Shown here: positions 5,244 to 5,351 of the stretch, one piece after another
How positions within the stretch are numbered: position 1 is the first letter of the stretch
How the letters are laid out: each line of letters starts with the position of its first letter
From: CAYGAG01 sp964347765
GTDB lineage: Archaea > Thermoproteota > Bathyarchaeia > Bathyarchaeales > Bathycorpusculaceae
Direction: 5' to 3'
Assembly (NCBI GenBank): GCA_964347765.1
Contig: CAYGAG010000108.1
Location: forward strand, 1 to 5,351
Length of the DNA: 5,351 nt
Notes under the pieces: generated by a model
The model's database searches: none
The model's input: only the letters and a program-made list of their open reading frames with translations
What the model was told of the DNA's origin: nothing
Translations under genes and position numbers: made by a program

Positions 5244-5351
5244 CTATTCGTCATTCTCTGGTTTTTCTTTAGCTTCCTTCAATTTATGAAAATCTGGCGT
5301 GCGCATGGATTCGTTTTCCATCTTTTTCTTTGAATCAAACAAACTGTTAGG
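5244..5351 (-). CDS. Possible C-terminal end of a minus-strand gene entering from the right edge
   Basis: The minus strand is open from the window edge to TAG at 5244-5246 (35 codons). The residues are hydrophilic and charged (MENESMRTPDFHKLKEAKEK, then PENDE), like a soluble C-terminal tail. It could instead be a 25-residue peptide from the ATG at 5319-5321, or chance in AT-rich DNA. No family is recognised, and no clear T tract follows it on that strand. The opposite strand has a 65-codon Phe/Leu-rich frame over the same bases, which is better explained as the antisense of an A-rich coding strand. Confidence 0.35.
   Translation of the reverse strand, partial: PNSLFDSKKKMENESMRTPDFHKLKEAKEKPENDE

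Noticed and set aside
5136..5333. 65-codon + frame rich in Phe and Leu that looks like a membrane peptide
   Set aside because: T-rich DNA gives such frames easily; no Shine-Dalgarno, and the opposite strand offers a more natural charged frame.
3862..5351. Search for a second copy of the tRNA T-arm/acceptor end as an attachment repeat
   Set aside because: No repeat of GGGTTCAAATCCC or the acceptor end was seen by eye downstream in the window.
1..5351. CRISPR array, insertion-sequence ends, rRNA
   Set aside because: No spaced direct repeats, no terminal inverted repeats around a transposase, and no rRNA-like stretch were seen.

Overview
The window reads as archaeal chromosome. It carries a full-length group II chaperonin (thermosome) gene, a tRNA-Glu(CUC) gene with an archaeal-type 16-nt intron at the anticodon loop, TATA-box promoters at archaeal spacing, oligo-T terminators, and a zinc-ribbon tyrosine recombinase of an archaeal type. 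The exact lineage cannot be fixed; an uncultured TACK-like (for example Bathyarchaeia-like) or euryarchaeal source is a guess.

Left part (1-2473, + strand): the 3' portion of a MoeB/ThiF/HesA E1-like adenylyltransferase gene cut by the window edge, then a 110-bp spacer with its own promoter, then the thermosome gene, which starts at TTG behind a clear Shine-Dalgarno sequence. The spacer holds a perfect small palindrome followed by a TATA box, so the thermosome is probably transcribed on its own.

Middle part (2474-3562): a convergent pair. The thermosome ends at an oligo-T terminator and faces a minus-strand gene for a seven-helix membrane protein with two copies of the TM-helix repeat seen in CmpX/MscS-like proteins. 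That gene has its own TATA box, Shine-Dalgarno and terminator.

Right part (3563-5351): an intron-containing tRNA-Glu gene with encoded CCA, then about 375 bp with no intact gene, then a broken tyrosine recombinase gene. The recombinase has lost its N-terminal core-binding domain and is split by a frameshift at a run of eight G, which removes the beta-hairpin Lys from the reading frame; the rest of the active site and a C-terminal four-Cys zinc ribbon survive downstream. A recombinase relic next to a tRNA gene suggests a decayed integrated element, but no duplicated tRNA 3' end (att repeat) is visible. A minus-strand reading frame may enter from the right edge.

The genes are mostly housekeeping and do not form one pathway. 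No clearly new multi-gene system was found. The items most worth a second look are the G8 frameshift, the tRNA intron structure, the E1-like enzyme without the usual Cys, and the coding-like debris between the tRNA and the recombinase.
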